In this document: one piece after another, positions 25,101 through 38,100 of the stretch
Layout: the number at the start of each line of letters is the position of its first letter
How positions within the stretch are numbered: position 1 is the first letter of the stretch
NCBI RefSeq assembly: GCF_900496995.4
Contig: NC_044007.1
Span: forward strand, 17,317,742-17,381,741
Direction of reading: 5' to 3'
DNA: 64,000 bases
Origin: Aquila chrysaetos chrysaetos
Lineage: Eukaryota; Chordata; Aves; Accipitriformes; Accipitridae
The notes under the pieces: generated by a model
Seen by the model: the letters and a program-made list of their open reading frames with translations, nothing else
Told to the model about the DNA's origin: nothing
Databases searched by the model: none
Translations under genes and position numbers: made by a program

Positions 25101-26246
25101 CCCTACCTCACTCTTTCCCATCCAAACTTCATTATCTGTTTCACACGAGTAAAACTGTTCTACTCTGAGTAAACAGAGGTAAGGAGTGAAATGCCACCTC
25201 CCTGGGGATGGGACAATGGTGTCCTCCCCTTTGTGACCTCCCCTGAAGGATTCCAACACATGTTGAAAAGCGTAAGTGAGAAAATGGAAGTTTGGGAGTA
25301 CATTTGTAACATTCTCCTACTGTTTTCAAGGTAAGAGAAGAATGTTAGGGCGCACCAATGGATGAGCAGACAGTTCAGGATCCTAGTTAGGTCTGACAAT
25401 CATATTTGGGTTTATAACCAGATGGACTAAGTTACAGGAATTCAGAAAATTCCACATTCTGCATTAGGTCACGATGTTCAAAAGAATTGTGTAATATGAG
25501 TGAATGAGATTTGTATCCTAAGTCAAATACACATTTTTAAATATCACTGCCTATATGCTTTACACATGCCTACATATGCTGTCTGTGCTTGCAAGCATCA
25601 TGTATCGTATTAGTCACACTGTTATTTGTCATGGAAGACCCCACTGCATTTTTTAAAGCAAAGCAATCAGTCTATCTACAATTAGAGTGAAGTTACCCCG
25701 GGGGCGAAACGTAGGAGTTATTTAAATACAGCTACCTTACACAAAAGTATATGACAGCAAATGAGGAATAAAAAATGCAGTTGAAAATGTAGGAGGAATT
25801 TGTAATGTAATTATCAAAACTTAAATTTGATCTGCCTTGGCAAAGTGAACAGGGAACTGTGAAGGGGATAAATGCGAATACCAATAGTAATACATTATTC
25901 CATAGAACTATTTTGGTGTATTTATCTCTTGGAGCTTCTGAGGCAAGAGTGCCTGCTTACAGATACTGTAACTAAGGTATCACAGCGTAGTTTACCTTAT
26001 GAAGCATCCAACAATAATAGCTCAAAGGAGCACCATCACTGTCAGGTCTCCGATACAGGTTTTCCACTACCAATGCTGATATTCATGGGCCTGACAGGTC
26101 AGACATTTAAGTACCTGCCCATTTCTGATTTCAGCACATTTTAAAATTCTTGGGAGTATTTAATCATAGTGATTGACTTAATGGTCCTTGCCAAGTCACT
26201 TTCATCCTTGACTGGTACCCAAATGATCAATAAGCTTGACCATGCC
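22166..26246. other. AT-rich intergenic sequence, no gene seen
   Basis: No gene, RNA or clear repeat could be supported in these 4 kb. Confidence 0.45.
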
Positions 26247-26545
26247 AAAAGAGGAGAAAAAGAGAGAAAGAAGAGAGAGGAGAAAGAGAAAAAAGAGGGC
26301 AAGAAAGAGAAAGAATGAGGGAGAGAAAGGGGGAGAGAGAAAACACAAAGGGAGGAAGAAAAACAGTGAGAAAGCACAAGAAGGAAAGAGAGAAAGAAGG
26401 GAAGAAGGGGAAGAGAGAAAGAAGGGAAGGAGGTAAAGATTTTTTCTCCCTCCCCTTCTTTTCTTTCTTCTCTCCTCTTTTCCTTCTCTTCTCTCCTTCT
26501 TTTCTTTCTTTCTTTCTCTCTTTCCTCCTCTTCGTCTTCCCCTCT
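26247..26545. repeat. Long purine tract followed by a pyrimidine tract
   Basis: The + strand is nearly pure A/G from 26247 to about 26438, then switches within a few bases to nearly pure C/T up to about 26543. The two halves are roughly complementary, so they could pair into a long imperfect hairpin; each half alone could also form triplex DNA. Lys/Arg/Glu-rich and Ser/Phe/Leu-rich frames here are artefacts of composition. Confidence 0.85.
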
Positions 26546-28039
26546 CGAATATGAACATACAGCTATCTACAGCTTGAACCCAGAATCACTCAAAAGGTTA
26601 TGGGATGCTAGTGTTTAACAACAGAACAACCACAATAAAAATGCAACATCACAATGTTTGAGGGTTGGGGTGGGGGGTGTTCTATAAATAAATTAAAATC
26701 AATCCCTAGCATTAATTCTATCAAATGTGCCTAAAATTTGCCCTAGTAGCTGAAGTACTTTTTTTAAAATGCATCTACATTACTCGGAAATCTAAGGGTC
26801 TTTGAAAATTAGTAGGAATTTGGCCACAAAAATTACTTGGGCATCCCATTTTTAACTGTAAGCATTTATTCGTTCATGTTTAACATCTAACTGATGAGCC
26901 AAAATTTCATTTTCAGAAGTATTACAGATAACTCACAGCGTAAATCTTACTGGATGTCAGACAGACATGACTTCTAACAGCACTAAAATAAACCTCCTAC
27001 ACAAGTTAGGTATTGAAGTACTGAGCAATGCAATACATGAATTAGAAATAATAATAAAAAATCTAGGTCTTCAATATCTATTTCTTCTGCCCTATAACTG
27101 ATAAAGTATTTACTCCAATGAGATTTGAATTCCAGAGCTGGAAAGTGTTCTTGGGGGAATAAGGGCAGAACTGTATCCCAAGCACATAAAAAAGCTGAAT
27201 ACTAAAAATGAGGCCATTCGTGCTATTCTGAAAAGTACAAGTATCCCTTCAGTTTTGAATCGCTCTTGAAAAAGGGATTCCTGTTACATGTACGCATACA
27301 TGTATAAATGTAAATACATATATACAGTTAAGAGAGATATATTGGAATTCTTTTAATGACTACAGTAGGCAGGTTCTGAACAGAGTGATTTTTCACCCAT
27401 CCCACATTACCTAAAACAGGGACCACTGAAATTTTGTCAGAAAGTTGATCCTAATGTGGCACTGCCCTTAACACCAGCACAGGGCTCGTGACACTTGTGA
27501 GATCACATTCCTGAGCCGCTGCAGAGGAAGCGAACAGACCTACCAAATTTCAATTACAACAGTCACACTCCAAGACTTATGTGTCTGCAAGAGAGGGCTG
27601 TAGACAGTACACGAGGCCGTGAAATATATACCTTTGCTTCTCCCCAGTAAACAAACCTGTATGGATCCGATGGGGCCGGTTAGTGTCAGCACTTGCAGCT
27701 AAAGATATTCTTTCCTCACGCCAGCTACACGCAGTCTTACAGCTACAGAGATGAGTTCAGCCAGCCATATGCAGGGCCACGCTCTGCTGAATCCTGTTGG
27801 CCTCACTAAAACAGGGCACAGTTGTAAGTGAAGGGGGAAGGCAGGCACACACTGCTCACCCCTACACCCGCATGGGAACAGACTCACGGCCATGCAAACT
27901 CCTCTTTTGCATTGTGCTTTGGGAGTAAAGGACGAATCATTACCTCTCCAGATTCCTTCAGCACTATCTTCCGTGATACTGTGGTACTACTGCATATATA
28001 TGTATAATTTATATATACATAAATATACGTCCATACCAA
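26546..28039. other. Upstream flank of the CSMD3 CpG island, no gene seen
   Basis: GC content rises gradually from about 27,450. No coding region is supported. Confidence 0.5.
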
Positions 28040-28790
28040 TTCCTGTATGCACCTACACATACATAGAAAGCCTCACATCACATCTCCAGCCCTGTTGAAA
28101 ACAGTTCCTAACCAGTACACACCTTTCCACAAATGCACGCCAAGCACATACAAAAACCACGCACGCTGTTCAACATGGGGAAATGCAAAGCCCCCGTGCA
28201 GACACACACGCAAAGATCCACGCTTCGTGACTGCTTGCCAAAATTTGCCAGCTCACACACTCGTGTACATCAGCGCTTCACTTCAGATTATACTCGTGCA
28301 CTCACACACGCACATGCGCGCACACGCACCATATGCACACCCATGTAAAAACAAACACATGCAAAACCTGTATGAATGAACACATACCCACAAATGTGCA
28401 AGACCGAAGCATGTGTAAACACAGAGGCACACACACTGATGTGTAAGAACACAGGCACATGCACATGTATGCACGCACACACAAAACACACGTACACACA
28501 GACTCACAGGAACAGATCCATGCACACTCTCACACACACACGCATGCACATACACACAGGACACGTGCGCACACACACATGCACTCGCATGCAGAGACTC
28601 ACACAAGCACACAGATGCACACACGCAAACACACACACTCACATACACACAGAAATACACGTGCCCACGCTCACGCACACAATCACACACGTGCACCCGC
28701 ACTCAACTCTCGACAGCACGTGCGTGTGCACAAACACACCCGCACAGACACACACGCACCCAAACACACGCTCAGCCGCGCAAAAAACGC
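28040..28790 (+). repeat. Impure (CA)n-rich tract
   Basis: About 750 bp are dominated by CACA, CACG and GCACAC words, densest at 28460-28790, grading into the CpG island. The long frames encoding His/Thr-rich (plus) and Cys/Val-rich (minus) peptides are composition artefacts. Confidence 0.85.
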
Positions 28791-30178
28791 GCGACGCACG
28801 CACTAACCCCAGCGGGCCCTCCCAGACGCGCTCGCACCGTAGGGACGGTTCCACGCGCGCACACCCCCGAACACGCGCACACCCCCTCACGCACGAGAGC
28901 GCACCAGCCCACACGGACACCTGGAACACCTCCCCCGCACACCCACCCACGCGCGCAGCCCCGCACCGCAGGCGCCGCTTGCCCGCCCCGCCCGCGCACT
29001 ACCCTCAGCGGAGGGAACGGCCGCCCCGCGCCCCTTGGCGGTAGACCCGCCGCGGGGGGGGAGCCGAAAGCGCGGGTCCCGAGCCCCGCGAGGCGCGGTC
29101 GGTGCCGGTTCCCGCCTCCCCGGCCGGCAGCCGCCTTTCCCCGCTCAGCCGGGGCTCGCCCCGCCCCCCGCGGAGCGGCCACGGCGGCGCGGCGGCGCGG
29201 CCGCTAGGTGGCGCCAGCGCCCTTCCTGGCGGAGCCTGAGCCGCGGCCGCACCGCCCCCGCCCCCCCCGGCCCGGCCCGGTCCGCCGGGAGCTGCCGCCG
29301 CCCCGCCCGCCCGTCCTCCCGCTGCGCGGGGCTGCGCGGGGCTGCGCGGGGCCGCCTGCCCCCCCCGCCCGCCCGCCGCGGCAAAGAGCCCTCTCAGCTG
29401 CGGGCGCGGCTGCGGCCGCGCTCTTCGAGGAGCGGGGCTGTGCCCGCCGCGGCTGCCGCCCGTCGCCTCTCCGCGCCCGCGGAGACCGGCCTGTAATTAA
29501 TGTCTCCGCGCAGAGCAATTAGCCTGCAAATCTCCTCGGAGACGCACATGCGGCCGTGCGAGCTGTGTGCCCGAAGGCGCGCGTGTGTGTGTGTGTGTGT
29601 GAGAGCGTGAGTGTGTGCCCGCGGTGACGACGGCAGCCCCCGAGCACCGCACGTGAATTCTTAATAACGAGGCACTGATTGTTTCGGCGAGCGGCGGCGG
29701 GATGGATGCGCCCCGCCGTGTTAGCTGCCCGAGGCTCCTCCGGGAGGCTGGGGAGACCGCGCCACTCTATCTACCGCTTCCCGAGCCGTTTTCCTAGGCA
29801 GAATTGATCCTCTTGGGGGAGCGGGGGGGCGGGGGGAGAATCTCAATTGCAAATACTGTTTGGAGTTTATTCGAGAGAGCGTCTGAGCTTTAAGATGCTC
29901 TTCCGTGGCTCCTGGTGGATGCTGTAAGGAGCCAGGATTGTGGTGGGTTTCGGCTGTGCAGGGAGTTGGGGTAGCGGGGGGGTGGGGGGAAGGAAAAGAC
30001 ACGATCGAGAGTAGCTGAGACTTTGTGCCCCCGTTGGAGAGATGGTTGAGTCCTCGTCAAGGTTGCTGTGGTATCCCAGAAACACCATTCACTCCGAGCT
30101 GTGACCGCGCACCATCAACAGCAACAACTCCGCTGCGCCCTGGCCAAGGAATAGGAATTAGGAGCTCTCGAGAGTAAT
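28790..30178 (+). promoter_or_regulatory. CSMD3: CpG island: presumed CSMD3 promoter and 5' UTR
   Basis: CpG density is very high from about 28,790 to 29,760 and tapers towards the CSMD3 start codon at 30179. No TATA box is evident near the gene, as expected for a CpG-island promoter. The section 29468-29543 contains an 18-bp palindrome and repeated CGCGGAGAC/GTCTCCGCG words beside TAATTA and CAATTA homeodomain-like sites. A (GT)n run lies at 29578-29600. The transcription start cannot be placed from sequence alone. The lower-GC stretch 29,770-30,178, with several upstream ATGs (for example near 29893 and 30040), probably belongs to the 5' UTR. Reading frames inside the island are ignored as GC artefacts. 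Confidence 0.8.
29468..29543. promoter_or_regulatory. Cluster of CGCGGAGAC inverted motifs around homeodomain-like sites
   Basis: TCTCCGCG-CC-CGCGGAGA at 29468-29485 is a perfect 8-bp inverted repeat with a 2-bp spacer. The word CGCGGAGAC (29478-29486) reappears inverted as GTCTCCGCG at 29502-29510, and CGGAGAC recurs at 29537-29543. Between them lie TAATTAA and CAATTAG plus TGCAAAT. A regulatory role is an inference. Confidence 0.5.
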
Positions 30179-30356
30179 ATGAAAGGGATCTGCAGAGGGG
30201 AAATCCGTGCAAAGGAATCGAAATTAGCAGACTTTTGGGAAAGGGAATGTACTAAATGTGGCCGGCTGGACTTCATCCTGGTGAAGAAAATGGAGATTAA
30301 AAGTGGATTTACGTTTTGGAACCTCGTCTTTTTATTGATGGTTTCGTGTGTGAAAG
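30179..30356 (+). CDS. CSMD3: CSMD3 first coding exon (N-terminus; partial gene)
   Basis: The 59-codon frame plus one base encodes a basic, Cys-containing head (KCGRLDFILVKK at residues 26-37) and a hydrophobic segment FTFWNLVFLLMVSCVKG (residues 43-59). From memory this matches the start of vertebrate CSMD3 closely, with the same length and the same internal Met38. CSMD3 is a very large neuronal type I membrane protein with tandem CUB and Sushi domains, linked to dendrite development; none of those domains lies in this window. The hydrophobic segment acts as signal peptide or N-terminal membrane anchor. The start at 30179 has A at -3; Met38 (30290) has a strong context (AAAATGG) and could begin a shorter form with a more classical signal peptide. 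The exon ends AAAG|GTAGGG, splitting a Gly codon after its first base, and the frame runs on into intron sequence. Exon 2 was not found downstream, consistent with the very long first intron of this gene. Confidence 0.9.
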
Positions 30357-31049
30357 GTAGGGTAGTATTTGAGGGGTATATTTTTAGGGGTGCGTTTGCT
30401 TTCGGTCAGGGCGTTGCAAGCTCTCGCCTTATACCAACGTGTATTTCAAAATATATTTCTCTCTTATTTTATATTTTTACCCTGGGTACTTTGCAATAGA
30501 AAGATATAAATGATCGCTAAAGCGGGGAGGAAAGAAGGAGTTGATTCAGAGCTCTCTTCGGAGATAGGAAATGTATTTGCTTGCCAGGCTTGGCGTTCAA
30601 TGCAGTGACTGAGCTGGGGCTCAATAAATATTCTTGCAGTATGCTCAAACGGAGACGTGAGTTGGTTCATATAGCCTCTAACTAGTGTATATTCAAGCAA
30701 ATCCCACCGGATGACTTTTCTAAGGTGATGATGATGGTAGTGTGTGTGGGGGGGGGTTACTTACATTTCTGGTTTTCGGTCGAGCCACGAGCTCTTTGCG
30801 GGAATGCCTGTATCGATGCACTTATTAGTTTAACCCGTTGCGTGGGGAAAGTTACGGAGGAGCCCAGCGTGTGCGTAGCCGTCTCACAGCCCGAAATGCG
30901 CTTCACGCTCAGCTGTTTGTATGCATGCAGGGCTCCCTGGCTGTCGAGAAGGTACGTTAGCAATTCAGCCTTGAAGGCATGGTCTGCCGCTGGGTGCAAA
31001 GATCGACACCTTTTCTCTTCCCTCCTTTGGTCCCTTTTCCCTGATGTAT

Positions 31050-31093
31050 GGGGGGGGGGGGGGGGGGGGGGGGGAGGTGGGTTGGGGGGGGGG
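31050..31093 (+). repeat. Poly-G run (25 G plus a second G run)
   Basis: There are 25 consecutive G from 31050 to 31074, then AGGTGGGTTGGGGGGGGGG. This is a strong G-quadruplex candidate on the coding strand about 0.7 kb into intron 1. Confidence 0.85.
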
Positions 31094-31584
31094 TTCTCTT
31101 TTTTTCGGAGCAGGGGCTATTTTGCTTTCTTCCTGCTTCTGTGTTCATGAAAGGAGAGCAAAAAGGAAGCCTCTAGTTAGCGGCATAAATATCTTCACTA
31201 AGTCTGTGCTTGCAGACAGTTAAGGGAAATGCTACATGCAGAGAAAAGAAGAAATATGTGGCTTGAATAATGTGCACCTTCAAAATTACACAGGCATCGC
31301 TAAACGGTGAAGTGCTGATCCCATCACGCGTGCCTTCAGTAAAAGGATCTATTCTGCAACTCCCCACAGTCGGCTGCCTACCCGAAATAATCTCCCCTTG
31401 TTTGTGGCCAGTGATTAATACCTGATTAATCACCCTTTTATCCCCCTCCTCATCATCATCCCTCCTCCCCGCCACACTCATACATTCCCAGAATATTTAG
31501 TAGACATTATCGATCCTCTCCGAGTTTTTAGACTTGGTTATCGCCTACAGAGCTTGCCTGCACGGGTGGGAAGGAGGTGTGTTG

Positions 31585-31611
31585 CGGGGGGGCGGGGGTG
31601 GAGGGGGGGGG
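31585..31611 (+). repeat. G-rich quadruplex-type motif
   Basis: Runs of 7, 5 and 9 G are separated by C, T and GGA. A similar but shorter motif lies at 29822-29836. Confidence 0.7.
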
Positions 31612-31839
31612 CATTCAAAGGCGTGCCTTCCCAAACTGGCTCTGCCTTGGATGAAACAGTTTATTGTAGAGCTTTGCAGCTGCTTGTCCCCCCATTTGCA
31701 TCGTGTGGAAAAGATAAGTCGTGTTTCACGGAGAGGGTGTCGAGGGCTTTTACCTCATCCCACGTTATCCCCTGGCGCGGGGGATGTAAGGGGAAGGGGC
31801 TTGCCGACGTTAACGCACGTTTTAATTACAGGCAGCCTC

Positions 31840-32240
31840 CCTCCGCTTGCATCTATTGAAGCGAGCTGCTCCCTCCGCTTTGCCCCGCTCTGGAGAAGGT
31901 CTGCGACCGAGACCGACCCGGGGCTTCGGGGAGCATTTCCTTCCCCTGGTTCAGCCCGCGGTCATTAGCGCATTCCCTGTGCCGGCTGCGATCGTTGGCA
32001 AGTCACGGGCTCGCTGCCTGCGAGGCACGCCGTGCCGCTCCGCGGCGCGCAGCGTGCGCGGAACGGAGGCGCCGGGGCTACCGGGTGGCTCCGGAGCTGC
32101 TGCCGAAGCAGCTGCTTTGTGAGCAGGAGTCGCGGGGCGGCAGCATCCTACAAAATTCAGGACTCGGGGCGGTTCTCCCCTCGTCGCGGTGGCCGCGGGA
32201 GCGGTGGAAGTTTCCACAGCACCTGTTGAGAAGCCGCCTC
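31840..32240. other. Secondary CpG-rich patch in intron 1
   Basis: A CpG-dense, GC-rich stretch about 1.5 kb after exon 1. It may be an extension of the promoter island or an alternative start; no splice-supported exon is identifiable. Confidence 0.45.
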
Positions 32241-35049
32241 GCTTGCCCTTGGGGGTGGGGGGAGGAAAAAACGCTGGGTACTGAGGGCAAAGCTGGGGTG
32301 AAGCACCTAAAACGGCCCAAGAAAAAGAGAGAAAACAGGCTTTGCGAAACTGGCCCTTTCTCTTCCTGCCCACGTACAGTCCCAGGGACACGCTGCGAAG
32401 CTGGTTCGTCTCTATTGTCAGGGCCTGAGCTTCCCAGGTGCTGACCCTAGCAGTTTCCATAGACTTCCCTCCGACCGGGGGGTCCTCCCAGCAACTGCAA
32501 ATCCGGCAGGTCGGATTTTACACCCTGGGTGCGGGCTCCCTTAGGCAGCCAAACTCCATAGAGCTGGCTTAGACTGAATGCAGCACTGCATCTATTCTGG
32601 GCGTTTATATTTAGTTCTCTCCCCACTCCGTGAATGAATACATTTTACCTTGATTTACATTCCCATTGTGTCAGCACATGCTTCAGCCCCCAGAAATCTT
32701 GGCAGAGGCAAACAATGAATGAATACCTACCCATTTAAAACATTCCAGATGTTGGGAGCAAGGTGACTCCCCAGATCCTGCATCTGTTCTACCATTGCCT
32801 GGCAAGGCCTTTTCACCACACCCCACCTCTGCAAGCTCTAGCCCATACACTTCCTTGCTTGATCACCTCTACTGAATAGTCCAGCACCACATTCTAACAC
32901 CCAAACTGTTGCTGAGGTTCCTGTCATCCAGACCACTTCCACAGCTTTGCTTGATATCTGCCTCTCAGGCCCTTCCTGCCTTTGTCATCATCCTGTCACC
33001 ATTTCTCCAGTCTCGATCCACAGCTATCCCAATGTTACAGGTGTCAAACTATCCCAGGGTGCTTATGGAGCCATGTTCATATCTGATTAATTATGCACTC
33101 CTCATATATATCCATATAGACAAAAAAATTCTCCACGTTTATCTATAAATTCGTGCCTCTCTGGAACCTTGCGGCAATACTTGGGAGGGGTTAGAAAAGG
33201 GAGAAGAAAGGAGAAAATGGGAGGAAGGAAATTATCAGAACTGCTAGGGAAGGTGTGATAGGAAGAGCTGGAGTACAGAGGAATTGTTTCTTCAATGAAG
33301 ATCTAACTGCTTACGCAATATCTTATTATGCTGCGGATCAATCTCCAACAAAATCTTTCTTGGATAGACATGGAGGAAAATATCAAAGAAATGGCACCAT
33401 TGAAAAGCGAGAGAAGGCACACAAGGCATTAAAACAAACAAACAACCAAACAAAAAACCCCGAACATTTAGAAAATACCAAGTAGGGTGATTCCCGGCCA
33501 GCTGCAGGGGATGATGGATCCTGTGCTCTTCCCTTTAGATGTGCAAGACACCTAGGAAAGCTCCTTCCCCTTCTCCCTCACCCCCACACCCCCACACACC
33601 CCTGGGAGAAATGAGAAGAACCATTTAGGCACGGGAAATACAAACCAAGCTTGGAGGAGCAGGGAGTGGAAACCTCCACCAGCCAACTCCCTTACAGAAA
33701 AAGGAGGAGAGGGGATTAAAAAAACCAAATAAAACAAAAAAAAAACCAAACCAAAAAAACCCACCAAACCCTAAAAATGAAGCAGCATCAGTGAGCTTTT
33801 CCTCCTGGGATTTAAGAGAGAAATCACTGATACCTGCACCCCTTCGGTTTGGCACGTCCCTTCACCAGAAAAATAAACAAATTAGAAAACGCTTGAGATC
33901 TGTTTGTGGAAGCAAGCCAGAGAGGAAATCAGGTGAAATGACCAGAGACCACAAGACTCCTCCATCTCTTCTGTTTAGCTGTTGCTCCAAGACAGAGAGC
34001 AGAGAGCACCAAGGTCTGCTCTTTTGTCTGCCTGGCTAAAACGAAGCTTTGCCTCTGCTGTTGTTCCTCTGTTCCCCTGTTGCAGTTGTGACAAGCGGAA
34101 CAAGGGCAGCTTTCAAAATAAAAGGGAGACGAAGCAGTGAGATTTTAAACGGCTCGTTGACAGAAGAGATGAGAAAATGGAAAGGATTTCCATTTCCACT
34201 GATGGGTACCTGGCATGTGGAAATACTGAGCAGGGACAAAGCGTGCCCTGCTTCTTTCAGCCACCTCTGCAGTCTCCCTTCTCCCCCATTCCCACCTCAG
34301 CCCCGCTCCCTTCGGGCTCCGCCAGCCCCTCCCCACAGCTTCCTTCTCAGTCACTTGACTTGTGGGGTTACTGGCGTCTGGCTTTCCTCGGTGGGGCACG
34401 GGTGGTCGCAGCGAGGTGCTCGCTCTGTCCCCGAAGCAGAAACGGCTGGGCGAGTAGCAGTGGGTTCGGGTTTCCTCAGTTCCAGATGGTCGCTGCTGCT
34501 GCTGCATCTTTGTGTGCGTGTGCTTGTGCGTGTGTTTGTGTGTGTGTACGCACGCAGGGGTGCAGGGAGACACTGACTAGCGAAGGGACGACGTCGCCCT
34601 TCCTTTTCAACTCCTCCGCACACGCTCAGCTCCTCTACGGTGCCTCTTTCCCATCAGCTCCCGCAGACCATACGGGGCTCCTGTGCACAGCACCTAAGCG
34701 ATTTTTCCCAAGCTACACAGTTCTGCGGGGCTGCAGGCAAAGTTACCCTCTCCCACCCCCGCCCTTCTCCTTCAGTTCAGGGCTAAACCAAGGCTCCGCT
34801 ATGCCCCCCGCTTAGCGCACGGCTCCTCCTCCTCCTCTTCTGCAGCGTAGAACGAAGAAACACGCATCCCCTCGCAGCAACAGCAGCAGGGACCGCTTCT
34901 CCTTCCCCTGCCCGGTGGCCTTAGGGACCCGCAAAGGGCACAGAGGAACGTCGCCCGCAGTCTCCGCTTTTTCATTGCGAGAGGCAGCAGTCGCAAGGCG
35001 GAGCCGGCACGGAGCAGCGGCAGCCCGCCAGCAGGCTCCACCCGCGCCC

Positions 35050-35136
35050 GGCACCGGCGCCGGCGCCGGCGCCGGCAGCGGCACCGGCACCGACTCCGGC
35101 TCCGGCACCGGCACCGACTCCGGCTCCGGCACCGGC
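35050..35136 (+). repeat. GC-rich minisatellite, 6-bp and 24-bp units
   Basis: GGCGCC hexamers are followed by about 2.3 copies of a 24-bp unit of the form (GGCACC)2-GACTCC-GGCTCC. The CpG-rich surroundings reach from about 34,880 to 35,170. The Gly/Ser/Thr frame through it is a repeat artefact. Confidence 0.85.
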
Positions 35137-38100
35137 CTCAGCAGCCGCCCGAGGCCCCCGCACCTCCTGGGAGTCCTTCTTAATACACTCTTCCGTCGTT
35201 TGGCTTTGCTTGCTTTAGCTCGGTGACTCCTGCAAGTCTTTTGTTTGCAAGTCTGAGGCAGCACTAGGGTGGTTGGTTGGGGGTTTTTTTAAGATACAGA
35301 ACTAGTCCCTCACTCCCTGAGCGCAATGAGCCCGTTCCTCGCGGGAGCGGGCTGGGGGCTCCAGGCAACCACACAGGCTGAAGAGGGACAGGTTGTATCT
35401 TCAACTCCCCTATCGACATCCCGACTTGTAAGCACCAGCCCACGAGACATAAAGAATTCCGTGGATGTGCTTTCAAATCCCTCCTATTCCAAAACTCCTG
35501 TGCAATAAACGTAGCAGAAACTGGTAGTCTACCTGTTTTTTTCCTTGGGGGTTTTTTTTTTGTGGGATTTTTTTGTTGTTTTTGAGGAACAAATCAAGTA
35601 GGATCAATTGCCCATCTAGCTTAGTGCTCTTTATCTCCAACAGTGACTGTTAGCAGTAGTCTAGGGAAAGATAGGAGAAACAGCAAATACAGATACACTA
35701 GCACATTATCCCGGATTTCAGCAGCCAGTAGTTTTGGGTCTCCCGAGCTAGAGGCTGCTTTCCAAACATCATGTTTTAAGAGGCATGGACTGGCCTGTGC
35801 TCCATCACTCGTCTATTCTCTCTCCTTCTGCTGCCCTTGTCTTGCCTTGCCTTGCCTTCCCTTTATACCATTGCATTCATATACATCCTCCATCCTTCAC
35901 ACTCTGCATCTGGCTGGAAGCACTGAATAGTGTGAAAGCTTGTAAAAAAAAATTGACTTTATTATACCCACTGTTGTTGATGTGCTACACAGGTCAACCC
36001 CCAAAATTTGAGATTTGTAACCACTGAATGCACATGGATCTAGTAAAGAGAAAGAAAAGCAGAGATACTTTTTAGAGAAATTTTAAAAGATTTTTTAAAT
36101 ATCCTGTGGGGATGGTTCAATTTGCATGATTGTAACACCCTTTCAGAGAAAAGGTTATGAAGAATAACATAGCCTTGTATCCCTCCTTTTTAAAAAACAA
36201 GTGTCTTGGATACTATCTGATTTTCAGAGGTATTGAGCATTTCTGATTTCAGCTGGGTCCAGTGAGAGCCTGGGGAACTAGATAACACCTCTGAAGCAAG
36301 GCCAAGTGAGTCCATCATTATAATGCTGGGACAGAGAGAGACAGTAAAAGTCAAAGGAAAACATCTATAAAATAACTTAGAATTATATGTAAAATGTTAA
36401 TTCTACAGAATCTGATAAATTGGAACTGGTAGGAATAGGAAAGCCTTTACAATCTGCTGCAAAAATTGTTTTTCTCCTTCTCCACTAATAGAAAACTTCA
36501 TTCTAAGTCAACAGGCTTGTGACATCTCAGACTTAACTTCTTGCTGATGAATATCATTCGGCTTGTATTTCTGGACATAAGGGTTAAGACTGAAACAACA
36601 GAACAAAGCCCTTGTGGGAAATTAGTTTACCAGTTACTCCAAAGCAATCTCCCAGGAAAGAACAGTCAGAGAACAGACAGTTTGGTCTAAGTTGGTGTTT
36701 TTTTCTTAGACCCCTATCATTTTAAGGAAGCTCTTACTACACGAGATATTTGAAGCAGCAATATTCAAGTAACAAATCAAAGAGGTGTATGATAAAAGTA
36801 GTTATTACAAGGCTATAAAACTTACCTCACCATTTTGATTAAAGAATTTTCATGCTAAAGTTTATTACAAAATTCCAGAACTTTTATGTGCTTTAAACAC
36901 GTGCCTTTCAAACAACTTCGCAGAATGTTTCCTTCTCAATGAAACTGTACAATTTCTCTACCAAAAGAGAAAATCTTTATATTTATCAAAAATTCAAGGG
37001 ACAATATTTGGCTATTATCTTGGACCTAAATAGAAGGGTGAATGGTGTGTAATGTACAGGATGTCACCTGCCTCTTAAAAAAAAGCCTAATAGTATTAGG
37101 AAACATTTAATGTCTGCTTCCCAATGTCCAGCTTTTCTTCTGGGAAACTGAAAGGACAAGGATATTGGACTATGAGGAAGATTTTTTAAAATAAACATGC
37201 ACACACAGACAGACATACCAGGTTTTTGTAGATGTTTACATTCAGTTGTTTACTTTTCCTGGGCAGATTTGCATTCATGGTCTCACTGCCTTGTTCTTAC
37301 AGATCATGTAAGATTTACTATGGCTCCATAATTCCGGCATTATAAGTGCTGAATACCGTTGTAAATGTCAAAGAAGGAAATGGTGGAAATTCATTATCTC
37401 GTTCCCGGTGTCTGAAATGTTAGATGGATAAGTCTGTAGATTTAGGAACAGTGTTAGTCAGAGAGAGCAAGCCTCAACATATTGGGGAACGACATACAAG
37501 GGATTCCACCAGGACTGGTCCTCTAACAGAATTGTATTGTCAAAGAGCAAGATGGGATGCAACCAGCACAGACGTAGAGAGATGGCCCATTTTCCCTTGG
37601 ATTCTACAAAAAGCATCATAGCATCATGTATCATTTTCATACTGTATCATAGAAATAAGGTCAATAACAGTAACTAACTTAACCACAGAAGCATTCACAG
37701 GGTGATGAATTTTCACCTCCCAAGGCCTGTAAATAACACAGATTATCTTTGCAGTAGGACTAAAGGAATCTGCAGGCTTTGAGGCAGAAATGACTGAGTA
37801 ATTACTTGAATTATACAGATGATGAATCACTACTTCTGACCTTGAATTCTATTTTGTCTGTTTTCCATATTTACATATCTTATTAGCTTTTTATCTTTAT
37901 GCATTATAACTTGCTTGGTTTCATTCTCATGGAATTGTGTATACACATATGTGTACACATACATATATAATATGCATATATAGAGATTATATTCATATAT
38001 TTGGTTATTTTATGAAGAAATTCAACAGACTGCATTGTTAGCTTACAAAGGTGCAGGTAACAACTTGAAAGGTATATGCTTCCTAAGTATCCATTACCTC